Of a stretch of 64,000 nucleotides of DNA, positions 10,993 through 23,690 are shown piece after piece (the stretch's first letter is position 1; every line of letters starts with the position of its first letter). Position numbers and translations under genes: made by a program. Source of the stretch: Copromyces sp. CBS 386.78 (Eukaryota; Ascomycota; Sordariomycetes; Sordariales; Sordariaceae); contig MU839171.1 in the NCBI GenBank assembly GCA_030685235.1, forward strand, positions 118,602-182,601, given 5' to 3'. The notes beneath the pieces are model-generated. The model saw nothing but the letters and a program-made list of their open reading frames with translations. It did not search any database and was not told the origin of the DNA.

Positions 10993-13900
10993 GATTGAGG
11001 ATCTTTTTTGTTGATGGGGGTGGGAGGATGTTGGCTGATGTTCGATTATATACGAATTCGTAAGACTGAAGATGGACACGATGACACACGATGGACCTTT
11101 TTGTTGTTGGAGAGCGAGTACTAGGGGGAGAGGTGCCGAGTAAGATGCGCCGGGGGTCCGATTGGGTTGTTAGACGCAGTCAAGGGGGGCTTTGCCTTAT
11201 GAAAGGATGGGGTGCGAGCCAGATATAGGGATGGGCGGATGGCAACCGGTTGGCACGGATCTTGTATTGGGAGTCGGACCAAGTACTTGGTATACTAAGG
11301 AGTGTTGATCCTGAGATGTGAGGCAGGCTGTGGAAGCACAGAACAACGGGTGTGGATGACGAGGCAGACAACCGGGGTTGTCTTATACACTTCTGTGATG
11401 GGACCATCTTTTCTGCCTGGCTAAGAATGGAGTAAGCGCTGCTGTACAGAGAGCTTTCCCATAGACAGAAACTGGGGGTCAGATGCGCATCATGGGGATG
11501 GAGATGACTGGGCAAGGGGCCGACATACCTACTACCTTGGACTTGACTACACCCACAGTACGAAGGAGTGAGAAGAAGAGACATGGGCAGGATGTAGCAA
11601 GGCAAGTGGAACCTCGACCTCATTCTCACTAGAGACATGGGGTTCTGCGGTGGTGGCTGCGCATGGGGTAGGTAAGGCTAGCAAAGAGGGAGTGTGTGAT
11701 TGAAGTTCCTAGAAGAGGAAAAAGGACATGACAGCCCATGTACCGAATAAGAATTGAGGACTAATTTGGGTTACAAGGTCGCTTGACACTACCCAGATTG
11801 GGAAATAGGATTCCTGCGGAACAAGCTCCTGTCCTGTCCCGGTCGGTTACAGGTTGGGTGGAAAAAGAAACATGTTGGCTCAGAGTCTCATGCAGACTTT
11901 AGAAACACCGAGTCCTAGGATTGTGTGTGAAGACGGTGCAAAAAGGTAGAGGTAAGGTAGGTAGTGTAGCGTAGGGTGGGGAGATTTACAGCGCCCGGAA
12001 TAGACCAGGGGGCTCCGAGTGCTGTGTGGAGAGATGACGGACTCGGAAAATAGCAGTATGGATGATGAGCCAGGAGGGGAAAATAGAACTCGATGCAGTA
12101 ACTTTTCGGACGGATGAAGGTATACCTATCAGGGCTGCAGAACGAGGTCGATCTAATAAAAGTAGAGGCTGCGGTATATGCCCGTTACTGGAGTGACCTT
12201 GCTGAGTAGCTGAAGGGACGTAGTGGTACCTTGGGGCTTTGTATACCTGGGCCGCTGTTGGCATGGAACCTCCTACTCGGAGTCCCAACAAGCACCTGCG
12301 AGATCCATGAATGGGATGTTTGGGAGTTCCAGCTAGGGCCCGCTAACAGGGCTGGGTGACCAGTCACACAGCAGCTCACGGCACCACCCCCCCCTGACTT
12401 CCTGGCTGGATGGTTCGTGCGAGCTCGCGAGGGACAATGTTGGCTCAAGACTGACTCTGTTGGGTTTTAGCAACAGAAGCCATGCCCATGCAGCCTCCTT
12501 GGTCTCCGGTGTGCGGGAAGGGTCTGGTCAAGAAGACCCGAGAGCTCGCTGCCCTGTCAAGAACGTGCCATGACGGGGTTGTTCGGTAGCCAATCCGCAG
12601 GGCATAGATAGCTCTTTGCTCTCCGGAGAGAACGAGGCTCTTGAACTTGAGCTTTCCATCCAGTTGTGCCCAAGAAAAAAAGCCATCGTTGCGTAGGAAG
12701 AGCATGATGACTCGGCCAACAGTGTAAGTGGCACTTTGTAAGAACGGTATGGCAAGCACGACACTCGGGGGCGCCATCCACGGGTACCTTGGGGCACAAT
12801 CTGTCGAACCCGGTGTGGCAGAGGACACCCTAAGGTACCTCTAGTGTCTCGACTCTGGAGTGGGCTGGCTCCCTAAGGTAGCTCACTGGCTCCAGGGCGC
12901 CCTGGCTTCCATCTTGGGCCCAACTGCTAATGGCAAGGAGGTGGAATGGGTGTGCCCATGATGTGGGGGAGGCAAGCGCTTGCGCCTGTTTGCTGGACAG
13001 GGAAGCCGTCTGAGTGGTCGAGCGGCCGACAACAGACGCGGCAGTACGAATAGGCGATGGGCACCTTTCTCTGGGATGCAGGGGACTCGGGCTGATGATG
13101 GGCGTGAGATGATGCTCTTCTCAGCAACGGAAGCAATGGAACCTCCTCAAGACTGGAAGACATTCCGAGTGGTTGGAGTGGTCGAGCGGGCTTCCGAAAG
13201 ACGACGGAAAGAGTGCAGTAGTAGTAACGGGCCCCATTTGCCCGTGTGTGATGCAAGAGGTGCGACCAGAGAAGGGAGACATGTTGGGTTTGAGGCCATC
13301 GACAGGTTGGTTCCCTTTTCGGCCCCCAACTCTGTGTCCGATTGCAGGCAGAGGTCGGTGAGACGTGAGAGGAGTGATTAGTGAATGTCCGTGTTGGAGT
13401 AGGTCGGATGGGGAAAAGAGAAAAGAAAAAGAAAAAGAAAAAGGAAAACAGAGTGGCGTGACTTGATGACCTGCGTGGGGACAATGCCAACAGACAGCGA
13501 AAGTGGGTTGATGGATTGAGAATTGACGCGAACGAAGGATGCGATGAACGGTGCGGGGAAGTGGACGACGGCCCATGCTTCAGGTGACGACCGGCTGGGA
13601 CAAGGCGCAGAGGCAGATCTGGAGCCCTGTAAGTTAGTGGAGATCGACCCCACTGGCTCTTCAGCGGGATCCCACAAGGCTACCTCTACCTAGTGTATGG
13701 ACATCCCCGCCGCTGTACTCAGCCCAGTCACCGCAGCTAGGGGGGGCCCCGACTGTTCTCAGGGCCTGCCAGTTGGCCCCAAACTCTCACCATTTCATCC
13801 CTTCATCTTCGCTTCTCATTTCATCCAAACAACAACAAATCTCTCGTCCACGATATACGCGTTTCCATCAGCATGGGATCAAGCCATGTCAAGTCATGCA

Positions 13901-16900
13901 AAGCACCTCGGCCTCAACAGCCGTAGGCAAAAGGAGCGGACACGGCATGAGGTCCTGTACTCTGTACATCTACCTACATGAGCACCGAGTATGTGCTACA
14001 AACAACAACTGCGCGACGGCTCTTTAGGGGCATTATCCCGCTCCCTTTGGTGGGACACAACCGGGGCAACTCTGGTTCCATTCCCGGTCACTCTGAGTCT
14101 GGCGCAACAAAGGTCTCTCCTTCTTCCGCGCCTTCTCGAAGCTTTTCGGCCAAACAACAACGAGACATACCTTGACCTTGGCTCGCTTGCTCAGTGAACA
14201 GGCAGCCAGATAACCATGGGGAATCGGTGGAGGCTCATCCTCGATGCCGGCCATGCAAAAGGCCCCTTGGCGCGATTTGCTGTGGGACATTGTAACGAGG
14301 TCACTGTGAGGCTTCGGATGGGCTGGCCTGCAGCTCAGTAACAGCCACACAAGTGGGTACCTTGGAGGTATTGTTCGGATTCCATGCCCTAAAGTGGTGC
14401 CTGATTCTAGGTACCCATGTCCCATGCCAGCCCAGGGGCAGGGATGCGACTGGGTCACTGGGCACTGGGCAGGGCATGACTAGACGACCGACAGCATATC
14501 CGTCATGCCCTCGGACTTGACCCATGAAAGTCCTGATAAACATGTCATGGACATAGGCTGGCATGCTTGACTTTCGTGGGGACAACAGGGTCCAAGACAG
14601 GCTTCATCCTCACGGGTACGCCATCAAAAAAACCTCCGTTCAACATCGATCAAGGTACCCGCGGCGTGTTTATTAAGCCAGCTTACTTGTTAGCAACTGA
14701 GCATGGTGCAGTGACCAACTCAAAGTTGACGACGGCTTCAGCATTCGTATGCTAACCACTACGAGATCATTTGTCACGTTCGTCGCACAACGCCATCTCG
14801 CCGACCAGCGCGGACATGAAGTATGCGCAAGGTGAACCATGGACTTTGTGCCATGATCAGCCTTAACCGAAAACCGTTGTCTCTCCACCAGTTCGATGTT
14901 CCTCCCAGTTTCGGTAGAAACTGTTAACGAGCCCCCACGTCTTGAGGTTGTTGGGCCCCGTCCTACTTACACAAGAGTTTCTTGACGTCTCGTTCGGAAA
15001 CAACCTCGCTAAACCCCATCTTTCGGCGAATGAAGTTGGCACGAATGGCGTTCTGCGGCCTTGCGGAAGCCGATCGTCAACGGGCTATGACACCATTCGG
15101 CTGTGCCTCTTCCTCTCTTGCGCCTCAGCACTTTAAATCCCAGTGCAAGAGACGAGCCGATAAACCGATAAATGCGATTAGAGGAAACCACAAGCAACAC
15201 CATCTTACTTTACCAGTCTTGAAGGCACTTTTATCTCGATCAATATGCGAGCCAACCGAACCGTTCCAAACGCCGAATCCGAATCATCTGTAATTCGACG
15301 GCAGACGAGATGAAGGGGTTGAGTCGTATCCAAGCTTTCCGACTGCTCGGAGGTCCCGTGGCTGTATCACGAACCCCGGACCAATCAAAGTTTATACCCC
15401 GTACGGGACTGGTAGCTGACTGCCGTAGGTGACATTAGATTCTCTTTCGTCTTTGGCCGTTCACCTTGCTTATCGCTCTCCAGAGTGGACAAGGAACGCG
15501 GGACGGTTAGAGGTCTCTGGCAGCCGACTGGCACCTGACTCTCATGGCATACGACTCTGTCTTTATTGCCCACGCAGGAATCGTACTGTACACATGCCTG
15601 TCGTGACTGTCTCCTGGGAGGGACTCACCGAAAGATACGAACTCGATTCGCGTCAGACCGAGACGAATCATATCAAATATCTATCTGGCTGTTCCCCAAA
15701 AGCCGAACGACAGGCACCAAGACAGCGTCCTTCATCATTCGGTTACCTGACGTTAGCAGGAACCAAGTTGGGAAAGGGCTTGGGCACGTCTTCGGGGCTC
15801 GTCAACGGGGGAGTGCCCTGGCTCTGTGAATGGATGGTTGCATATTAGCGGGTCATATCCCCAGAATAACATCACCCAACAACACCATTGGCAGCATGGG
15901 AGAGCACTGCATACAATGGAACACTACAGCACCTATTTCTGTGAGGCTGCTGCTGAAACATTCGGCAACATGTTTCCAGTATAGAGCTGACGCAATATAC
16001 CTCAGTCGTTTCGTTAGCTGTGCGGGAGAATGAACGAGGACAAAATAGCAGGTAAGTGCCCATCTCGTCTAGTCTTCGTAAACAGTCAAAAATATCTGGA
16101 CAAACCGTTCATACTTTGAACTCGTTGTGTACCCAAGAATGACCGGCGAAGTCTAGCAGGAGGCTAGCCAAGAGCTCTATAACTATAGCGTGCGACGAGG
16201 TTACACTGAGTGACTGCCACCCTCGCTAACACCCTAGGTAGCCCTAGTTCTATAGCGTATTGGTGATTCTTCTTTCTTTGCTAGTCATCTCAAGTTGTCT
16301 CTCCTCTTTTGTTGCCGACTTCCCTCTTTCTCTTCCTGACGGGTCAATAACGATGCCGAAAATCCTGTAAACAAGACATCGAACGTTGAAACCAACTGAC
16401 ACTTAAGTTAGCACACACATCCACACTTCCCGTCCTTTCAGCCCCCATCAGCTGGTAATTGATATCCTTCACATACAGTGTCCTGTATGCTTCAACCATC
16501 ATCACATCCAGTTCCCACCTATCCGTTCATTGCATCTGCATCATAATCCGAAACAAAGGCCATCACAACTTCCCAACACAGAGTGTGATTACTGATGTTG
16601 AAACTACCTAGCCCCCATATGTATATGCAAGGAATCCGTTCCGATCAGTCGTGTAGTACCGAAACCTACATACACCTACACTGCCCTGCCTCCTACTCAG
16701 AACCTCGCGAGAAGAGGCGGGCGGGCGGGTAACTTGCAGCTGGGCTGAGGCGATGATGAGTTTGGTTTCTTCAGCTCTGAGGCTCAGCCTTATCCACTTC
16801 ATGCTCTTCTCCTCCACAATTTATTTCTTGTCTCCTCTGTTGCGTTCCATTCATTACCTACCCAGTGTTGTCTTCAAGGATGAAACATGCAGCGCGGCTG

Positions 16901-19380
16901 ATGCAGTAAACAGATCTAACTCGGCATTGTGTTGTAACAAGTGATACCAACGACTCGAAGATGCTTCCGGCCGCAGGAGACGACTGGCATCTTATTTTCA
17001 TATTTTTTTCATGATTTTCCTCTCTCTTTCCGTCCTTTGCTTAGCCTGCTAATCTGGTCAGCTCCCGTCTCTGCCCTCTGCATATGTCAGCGACACTTAC
17101 TGTTTCCTGCTCGGTGTTTGTCACCAGCTTGATAGTAACCAGCCAACGTTTTCACGTCCCTTATCGGGAAGGCCAGCACCAGATTGTTTGAGGCGAGCAT
17201 GAGGTTTATCATCACAGCAAAAGCTTTGCTGAGTTGAGCTGTTAGGACTCAGGAAGGTCTCTGTTTGGTAAGAAACGAAACCCGACCACTCCGGCTAATG
17301 TCTACACCTCGTCAGCTCGGCCTGCCCGCTCCAAGTTGGATTGTTTCACATCTTGTTCTTTGCTATTATTGTTTCTTCTTCTAAGCATTTTGCAACAAAT
17401 ATCTACTTCTTATCTTCCATGACCTGAGATGTAGTCTTCCGTTTCTGCCTCTGCCATTCTGCGAGAGCGGTTCATTCTTGCTCGCGTACTATCATGTCAC
17501 CGCTGCCGATGTGATATCCACACACGTCTGGTAAAGCCTTTCTCAAGCCGGAAGATATTACCCCGAAGGGAGTTCCATCTCTTTTCCGTTCTACCGAGAA
17601 GAAAGTGGCCACTACTACTAATCCACGCGAGTCTCCTAACAGACTCTACGTCACCAACTTCATCATAAGGTACATCGTGCCTACCTAGCTAGTCTGACCT
17701 CGAACGAGAGAGGCGTGTCACACGAGCCATTAGCGAGAGGTATGGCTCAATCGACGACTCCGAACTGCTCAAACTGTACCTCTAAGCTACCAGCCTGCTT
17801 GTATAGGTCACTCAAGCGCCATTACGGTAGGCGTACGCCAGGCAGACTCGGAGGGTTTTTCGAAGCCACAAGGGACTGTGTGTTCATCCACGTGGGATTC
17901 CGATCCGATCCACCTTCTCTGTTTACAAGGAAAAAGAGAGAAAAATGCCAAGAAACAGGAAAAAAAAGTCCCGCCCACTTGTTGACTGGCGTAAGAGGCG
18001 CAAAATATGTCTGGATATGGTAACCCACTTACTGTAAAGGGGTCAGTAGGTAGGTAAGTAAAGTAAGGTTCTTTTGTCTTTCCATGTCAATGTGATCTAA
18101 GTCAATACCAAGTACCTAGATCCAGGTTGTTCGTCCCTTGCAGGAAACAAAAGTTCATGGCAGAACTAAACTTCCCAGCTAGAGATGCACAAGGTACTGA
18201 CTGTAGCTAGCTCGCTTAGGTGGCCAAGGAGAATCCGAAGAAAGGGAATTGAAAGTATTGGATCTTTTGTCTTTGTATTCCTCGCGGGATGATGCTTTCG
18301 CGTTCTTTCAGCTGACACCTGACTGCCAAGTGTGGTATTTCTGGAGATGTTAGCCTCTGTTTAACTTTGGGGGTGATTTCCCAAACACTTTACTCTAGTC
18401 CATCATATTCTTGACCCATTATGTGTAAATAACCCTGATCTCGTTCTCTCTTTTTTCCTCCTTTGGTCTGGTTCTTGACGGAAACCAAAGCTCCAAGCGT
18501 GAGGAAGAAATGAACTTCTCACCAGGAGTCTGGGGGGCAGATGTTGCATACCTCTAGTTGCCGTGCTGCCCGTCAGAAGCATCATCAAGAAACTGGCAAA
18601 GTCAAGGAATGGAACTAGCAAGCTACATTATTCGAGACTTCAGACGTCTTTACATGACGAGGCAGTGGCTGCTTAGCAGGTGAAGCAAAGTGACGATGAT
18701 GCTGGAAGTGCAGACCACAGTGCATTTGGGCTCCACAAATCACTGACCACGGCACTGTCAACCCGGCAGGCAAAGGTCAGCAGGCCGGCAATAAGCGTGC
18801 CGGACCGGCAAAAGCTCACCGAGAAGTGTCACCGTGCCTGACCTTTGTGCCAGATGCGGATTCCGCCCACATCACTGACTGATTCAATCCATCCACTGAC
18901 ATTCAGAAGCTTGATCGCCACCAGGCCACCGCCAAACAGGCAACCTTGGCACGTGCTTTCGCGACTTCACAGATTTATAATGGGACGACAATCGCAAAAC
19001 AGACGGCGATCATAATAGAGAAACGCGGTCTAGAGGGAGACTGCATAGACAAAGGAGGGACATTTGGAACATGCAAGAACAGACGAACGACTGCCCCCGA
19101 AGATAGAAGCTCCAGCGTGCAGACGATACGCTGTACATCGCAGGTTGACCTCGATTTTACCACTTGCTCCATTCACCACCGAAACACCGGAATAGAACAT
19201 CAAACGAATAGAGTAAACATCAACCCTGGCACATCCATATTTTCATCTCGGACACCCGCGTCGACTAAAGCTCTTGCGAGTAAACACCAGCGGTCTTCTG
19301 CAACGTGCTGCCCGCGCAACTATTTCTAACATCCCTTCACTTTGTCACTGTGTCCAAGGCCGTGAGACTCAACCGCCACC
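10993..19380. promoter_or_regulatory. 8.4 kb divergent intergenic region between zinc-finger gene and RAD3
   Basis: This stretch separates the start of the - strand zinc-finger gene from the start of + strand RAD3. It has normal base composition and no convincing gene. ORFs such as 11,180-11,638 (-), 12,927-13,490 (-) and 15,429-15,848 (+) have low-complexity or unrecognisable translations and no family match. A purine-rich tract lies at about 13,410-13,450. Several copies of a GGTACCTTGG-type motif occur at 12,225, 12,783, 12,828 (inverted) and 14,356. Developmental transcription factors in filamentous fungi often have long leaders and promoters, so much of it may be regulatory DNA of the zinc-finger gene (inference). 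Confidence 0.5.
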
Positions 19381-22031
19381 ATGGAGTTCAACATCGAGTA
19401 AGAGTTAAAATCCAAAAGGACGCCTTCTTTGTATATACTAACATGGACATAATGTAGCGACCTACCAGTTCTGTTTCCTTACCCAAGGATATATCCAGGT
19501 ATGTGAGCCTACATAATCGACACACCATCACAGGTGCTGACAAAAGGGCCCTTGTAGAACAATATGCGTACATGGTGGATTTGAAAAGTGAGCATTCAAC
19601 ACACAACTCACCCTCGTCACATGGTCACTAATCACACTCTCAGAAACCCTCGATGCAGGCGGGAACTGCGTCCTGGAAATGCCTTCGGGCACAGGCAAGA
19701 CCGTCACCCTCTTGTCACTCATCGTCGCCTACCAGCAATACTACCCAGAGCACCGGAAGCTGATCTACTGCTCGCGAACAATGTCCGAAATCGAAAAGGC
19801 CCTCGTCGAGCTGAGAGCCCTCATGAACTTCCGGGCCGAGCGGTTGGGGCGCGAAGAAGAGTTCCGAGGCCTCGGGTTGACAAGTCGAAAGAACCTGTGT
19901 CTGCACCCCTCCGTCAAACGGGAGAAGAGCGGTACCATTGTTGACGCGAGGTGTCGCAGCTTGACGGCCGGCTTCGTCAAGGAGAAGAGGGAAAAGGGCG
20001 AGAATGTGGAGACGTGTGTCTACCACGATAACCTCGACCTTCTTGAACAGGGTAACCTGATCCCTAACGGTATTTGGACACTGGATGGTCTGTTGAGGTA
20101 TGGCGAGGAGAAGAAGCAGTGTCCTTATTTCACTGCCAGGAGGATGGTAGGTCATAAACACCCCATGATATGCATCGTTACTATACTAACAGCTTACGTA
20201 GATGCAATATTGCAACGTCATCATCTACTCCTACCACTACCTCCTAGACCCCAAGATCGCCGAACGCGTGTCAAAGGATCTATCCAAGGACTGCATTGTC
20301 GTCTTTGACGAGGCTCACAACATTGACAACGTCTGTATCGAGTCTCTAAGTACCGACATCACTCAAGATTCACTGATGAGGGCAACCAGGGGTGCGCAGA
20401 ACTTGGAGGCCAAGATCGCCGAGATGAAAGACTCCGATCAAGAGAAACTACAGTCCGAGTACGAAAAGCTGGTTGAAGGACTCAAGGGCCTAGACGAAGG
20501 ACGACAGGAGGATGCCTTCATGGCCAACCCAACACTACCCGATGATCTGCTGAAGGAGGCCGTCCCTGGTAACATCAGGCGAGCCGAGCACTTCGTCGCC
20601 TTCCTCAGGAGGTTCATCGAATACCTCAAGACCCGCATGAAGGTCCGGCAGGTCATCTCGGAAACGCCACCATCGTTCCTCGCCCATCTGAAAGAATACA
20701 CCTTCATCGAGAAGAAACCACTGCGGTTCTGCGCCGAGCGACTGACCTCGCTGGTCCGAACTCTCGAACTCACCAACATCGAAGACTACCGGCCCCTCCA
20801 AGAAGTAGCCACCTTCGCAACCCTCGTCGCCACCTACGAGAAGGGATTCCTGCTAATCCTCGAGCCCTACGAATCCGACACGGCCAAGACGCCCAACCCA
20901 GTCTTGCACTTCACTTGCCTCGACGCCGCCATCGCCATCAAGCCCGTCTTCGACCGCTTCAGCTCCGTCATCATCACTTCGGGAACCATCTCCCCCTTGG
21001 AAATGTACCCGAAAATGCTCAACTTCAATACCGTCGTGCAAGAATCCTACTCCATGACGCTCGCCCGCCGCTCCTTCTTACCGATGATCGTCACCCGCGG
21101 CTCCGACCAGGCCTCCATCTCGACCTCCTTCCAAGTCCGCAACGAGCCCTCGGTGGTGCGCAACTACGGCAATTTACTTACCGAATTCGCCCGCATGACC
21201 CCCGACGGCATGGTCGTCTTCTTCCCCTCGTACCTTTACATGGAATCCATCATCTCCATGTGGCAAGGCATGGGCATCCTGGACGAAGTCTGGAAGCACA
21301 AGCTCATCCTGGTCGAAACCCCGGACGCGCAGGAGACCTCGTTGGCGCTCGAAACCTACCGCACAGCCTGCTGCAACGGCCGCGGTGCGGTTTTGCTCTG
21401 CGTCGCGCGCGGTAAGGTGAGCGAGGGCATCGACTTTGACCACCAGTACGGCCGCACGGTGCTCTGCATCGGCGTGCCGTTCCAGTATACCGAGTCGCGC
21501 ATCCTGAAGGCCCGCCTGGAGTTTCTGCGCGAAACGTACCGCATCCGCGAAAACGATTTCTTGTCGTTCGACGCCATGCGCCATGCCGCGCAGTGTCTCG
21601 GTCGCGTCCTGCGCGGTAAAGACGACTACGGCGTGATGGTCCTGGCCGACAGACGGTTCATGAAGAAGCGCGCGCAGCTGCCCAAGTGGATCAACCAAGC
21701 TTTGCTAGATGCGAACACGAACTTGAGCACGGATATGGCGGTTGGGAATGCCAGGGCTTTCCTCAAGCAGATGGCGCAGCCGTTTAGCAGCAAGGATCAG
21801 GAGGGGGTTAGCATTTGGGGGATGAAGGACCTCAAGAGACATCAGGAGAAGATGGCGGAGGATTTGATTGTTGAGCTAAAGACGCAGAGGGAGGAGGAGG
21901 AACGGGAGAGGAAGAGGAGGGAGGAGGAGGAAAGGAGGAGGCTGGAGGAGGAGAGGGATAGGGTCAGTGATTATGAGATGGATGAGGATGATGAGGCGGA
22001 GATGATGGCGCTGGATGCGAGGATTGGTTAG
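19381..22031 (+). CDS. RAD3: TFIIH 5'-3' DNA helicase RAD3/XPD (ERCC2)
   Basis: ATP-dependent superfamily 2 helicase of the TFIIH core, acting in nucleotide excision repair and Pol II transcription. Exons are 19,381-19,397, 19,458-19,498, 19,558-19,587, 19,644-20,146 and 20,202-22,031. The four introns are 55-60 bp with GT..AG ends and CTAAC/CTGAC/ACTAAT branch sites, giving 806 residues. The start lies in CCGCCACCATGG and reads MEFNIDDLPVLFPYP, matching yeast Rad3. Visible motifs: Walker A PSGTGKT with K48, four Fe-S cluster cysteines C115, C133, C154 and C189, DEAH box at 233-236, TSGTISP, the FFPSYLYMES segment, ARGKVSEGIDF, and motif VI QCLGRVLRG. Length is slightly above yeast (778) owing to a C-terminal Glu/Arg-rich, coiled-coil-like extension ending in an acidic tail. 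All key residues are intact, so the gene should be functional and probably essential. Confidence 0.98.
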
Positions 22032-22452
22032 GGTAGTGGGTCGGTGATGAAGGTGATTTTTGAGTGGAATAGAAGGTGATGTTTGGGCGTGATAGGCTAG
22101 ATGGGATGAACGAGTTTGTTGCTTGCGGTGTTGTTGCTAGGATCGACTGAATTATATTTTCATCTGCCTGTCATATACACACTCAAAGCACAAACATGAT
22201 GGTTACTCATTACGGTTTTACTGTGGTCATCAATCATTGATTGGTATGAGCTATCCTAAGCTACCTCTAGCCATCAAAGGCATATCTAAATCCATCCTAA
22301 CAAAACAATAGCCACCCATTTCATCCCCCACCCACCAACTCTTCCAACGTACCTACTTAGTCCCATCGTCCAAATTCGTTAAATTTCTTCAGTTACATCC
22401 CATTGCCCCAGTACTTCCGCTCCTCCTTCTTCACCACTTTCCTTCCCCCTCC
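22032..22452. other. convergent 3' intergenic spacer
   Basis: 421 bp between the RAD3 stop and the 3' end of the next - strand gene. It is AT-richer than the coding DNA and probably holds both 3' UTRs. No distinct element was seen. Confidence 0.6.
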
Positions 22453-23397
22453 CTAGGTATCCTTCCATCCAACCGGCATCCCCTCCAAAATCTCCACCTC
22501 CGAATCAGTCTCTTCCTCCTCCTCTTCCGCTTCCTCTTCTTGATTCTCTCCCCTTTTCTCTTTCTCTTTCTCTTTCAAATCCCCTTCCCCTTCTCTCCCA
22601 CTATCCATCCCTCTTCTATCCCCTGGACCTGTATGAGCCGTATTCCCCCCCGGCCTAGGTCTACCCCACTCAAGTCCCTTAGGTCCCAGCCCTTCTAAAA
22701 ACTTCGCCCGCATATTGTCCACTCTCCTCTGCACAATCTTTCCATAATCCTCCTCCTTTTCTTTTCGGGTTTTATCCGCGAGGGGCATGTTGGCATTACT
22801 CTGCTGGTTCGTCTTGTTGCCGTACGAGGAGGTGCCTATATTTCTTTTCTCTCCTTCATCTTTACTTTCTCCTCTTTTCTCTCTCTGATTCTCTCGCGGT
22901 GCTTCCACCATCTTCTTGTTTCTGCTGTGGCTTATTTCCGCAGGAGGCAGCAGCATTTTCCCTTTTCTCTCTCCATCATCCCCTTGTCCTCCTCCTCCTT
23001 CTCCTCCTCCTCCATTTCCCTCCCCATCCCCTCCATCATGCCCTTCACCACCCTCCTCCTCCATCAACCGATACCTGTCCATCATTTCCCCCTCCATCAA
23101 TCTCATCGCCTTCTCCTGATCACTCCCCGGCACTCTCAACGCCGCCTTCCATTTTGCTAACCATTCTTCTTGTTGGCGCTTCAAGTCGCACTTCTGGCAT
23201 AAGTCTTTGCCGACTGTTCTGGTTTCTTTGTTGTCCCACCCGTCGCCGGGACAAGATGGGTTGGGGACGGAGTTGTCGTCGGGATCGTAGGAGAGGGAGG
23301 CGGCGTTGGCGAGGAGACATGTTGTTTCGGAGGTCCGGGTTTGGATGATGGTGAGGCAGGAGGGACAGTGAGTGCGGGCTATGTGGTGGGTGCACAT
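22453..23397 (-). CDS. Cys-rich, charged protein of unknown function
   Basis: A 314-residue protein if translation starts at the ATG at 23,397, which has AAA before it. The ORF stays open 48 codons further upstream to 23,541, but that part looks like leader. I do not recognise the family. Residues 1-80 carry paired cysteines and histidines (MCTHHIARTHCPSC, later TTC, PSCPGDGW and LCQKC), a pattern that could bind zinc. A WLAKWKAALRV helix-like segment follows, then a Gly/Asp/Glu low-complexity stretch, a Lys/Glu-rich middle and a strongly acidic end with EEEEEETDSEVEIL. The VEIL beside acid and DS resembles a SUMO-interacting motif (inference). No membrane segment or signal peptide is visible. 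The gene is convergent with RAD3 and shares its strand with the AT-hook gene upstream. A single exon is assumed. Confidence 0.7.
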   Translation of the reverse strand: MCTHHIARTHCPSCLTIIQTRTSETTCLLANAASLSYDPDDNSVPNPSCPGDGWDNKETRTVGKDLCQKCDLKRQQEEWLAKWKAALRVPGSDQEKAMRLMEGEMMDRYRLMEEEGGEGHDGGDGEGNGGGGEGGGGQGDDGERKGKMLLPPAEISHSRNKKMVEAPRENQREKRGESKDEGEKRNIGTSSYGNKTNQQSNANMPLADKTRKEKEEDYGKIVQRRVDNMRAKFLEGLGPKGLEWGRPRPGGNTAHTGPGDRRGMDSGREGEGDLKEKEKEKRGENQEEEAEEEEEETDSEVEILEGMPVGWKDT

Positions 23398-23687
23398 TTT
23401 CGTCGGTGAAGAAGGGAGTTGGTTAGTGAAATACGATGTTGCGTGGGGTTGGGTGTTAGCGTCGTGATCAGTTAAGAGTGGTGGTTTTATAAGTACTGTA
23501 TAGATGGAAATGAGATGTCTAGCCTGAGTCATTATCGTCATTTGATACAGCTATGTAAGTTTGTTAGAGGTAGGTATGAATGACAGCGTGATATATACAA
23601 ACATCTACTACCTATCTTCAAACAATCAGGTATATGACTGATAGACGGCGGCCCCTCTCATCATCATCATCATCATCATCGTCATCA
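23398..23687. other. spacer between two tandem - strand genes, with TCA microsatellite
   Basis: 290 bp holding the likely promoter or leader of the Cys-rich gene and the 3' end of the AT-hook gene. A TCA repeat at 23,658-23,690 runs up to and includes the AT-hook gene's stop codon. Confidence 0.6.
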
Positions 23688-23690
23688 TCA
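23658..23690. repeat. (TCA)n microsatellite at the AT-hook gene stop codon
   Basis: About eleven TCA units with one G substitution. The last unit supplies the TGA stop of the - strand AT-hook gene (23,688-23,690), so length changes would affect only the 3' UTR. Confidence 0.9.

Noticed and set aside
11180..11638. 152-codon - strand ORF upstream of the zinc-finger gene
   Set aside because: Its composition looks like translated non-coding DNA. At most it lies in the leader; no start or splice evidence links it to the gene.
12927..13490. 187-codon - strand ORF
   Set aside because: The poly-Phe run comes from a purine-rich tract, the rest looks random, and other ORFs overlap it in several frames.
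15429..15848. 139-codon + strand ORF
   Set aside because: No recognisable domain, no splice context, and a second + strand frame overlaps it.
18946..19329. 127-codon + strand ORF just before RAD3
   Set aside because: Lies in the expected RAD3 promoter or leader. The RAD3 start at 19,381 is fixed by homology and context, and this ORF has no family resemblance.
21174..21698. 174-codon - strand ORF
   Set aside because: It is the antisense shadow of the conserved RAD3 helicase domain.
22899..23348. 149-codon + strand ORF rich in Pro/Ser/Leu
   Set aside because: Antisense shadow of the low-complexity part of the Cys-rich gene.
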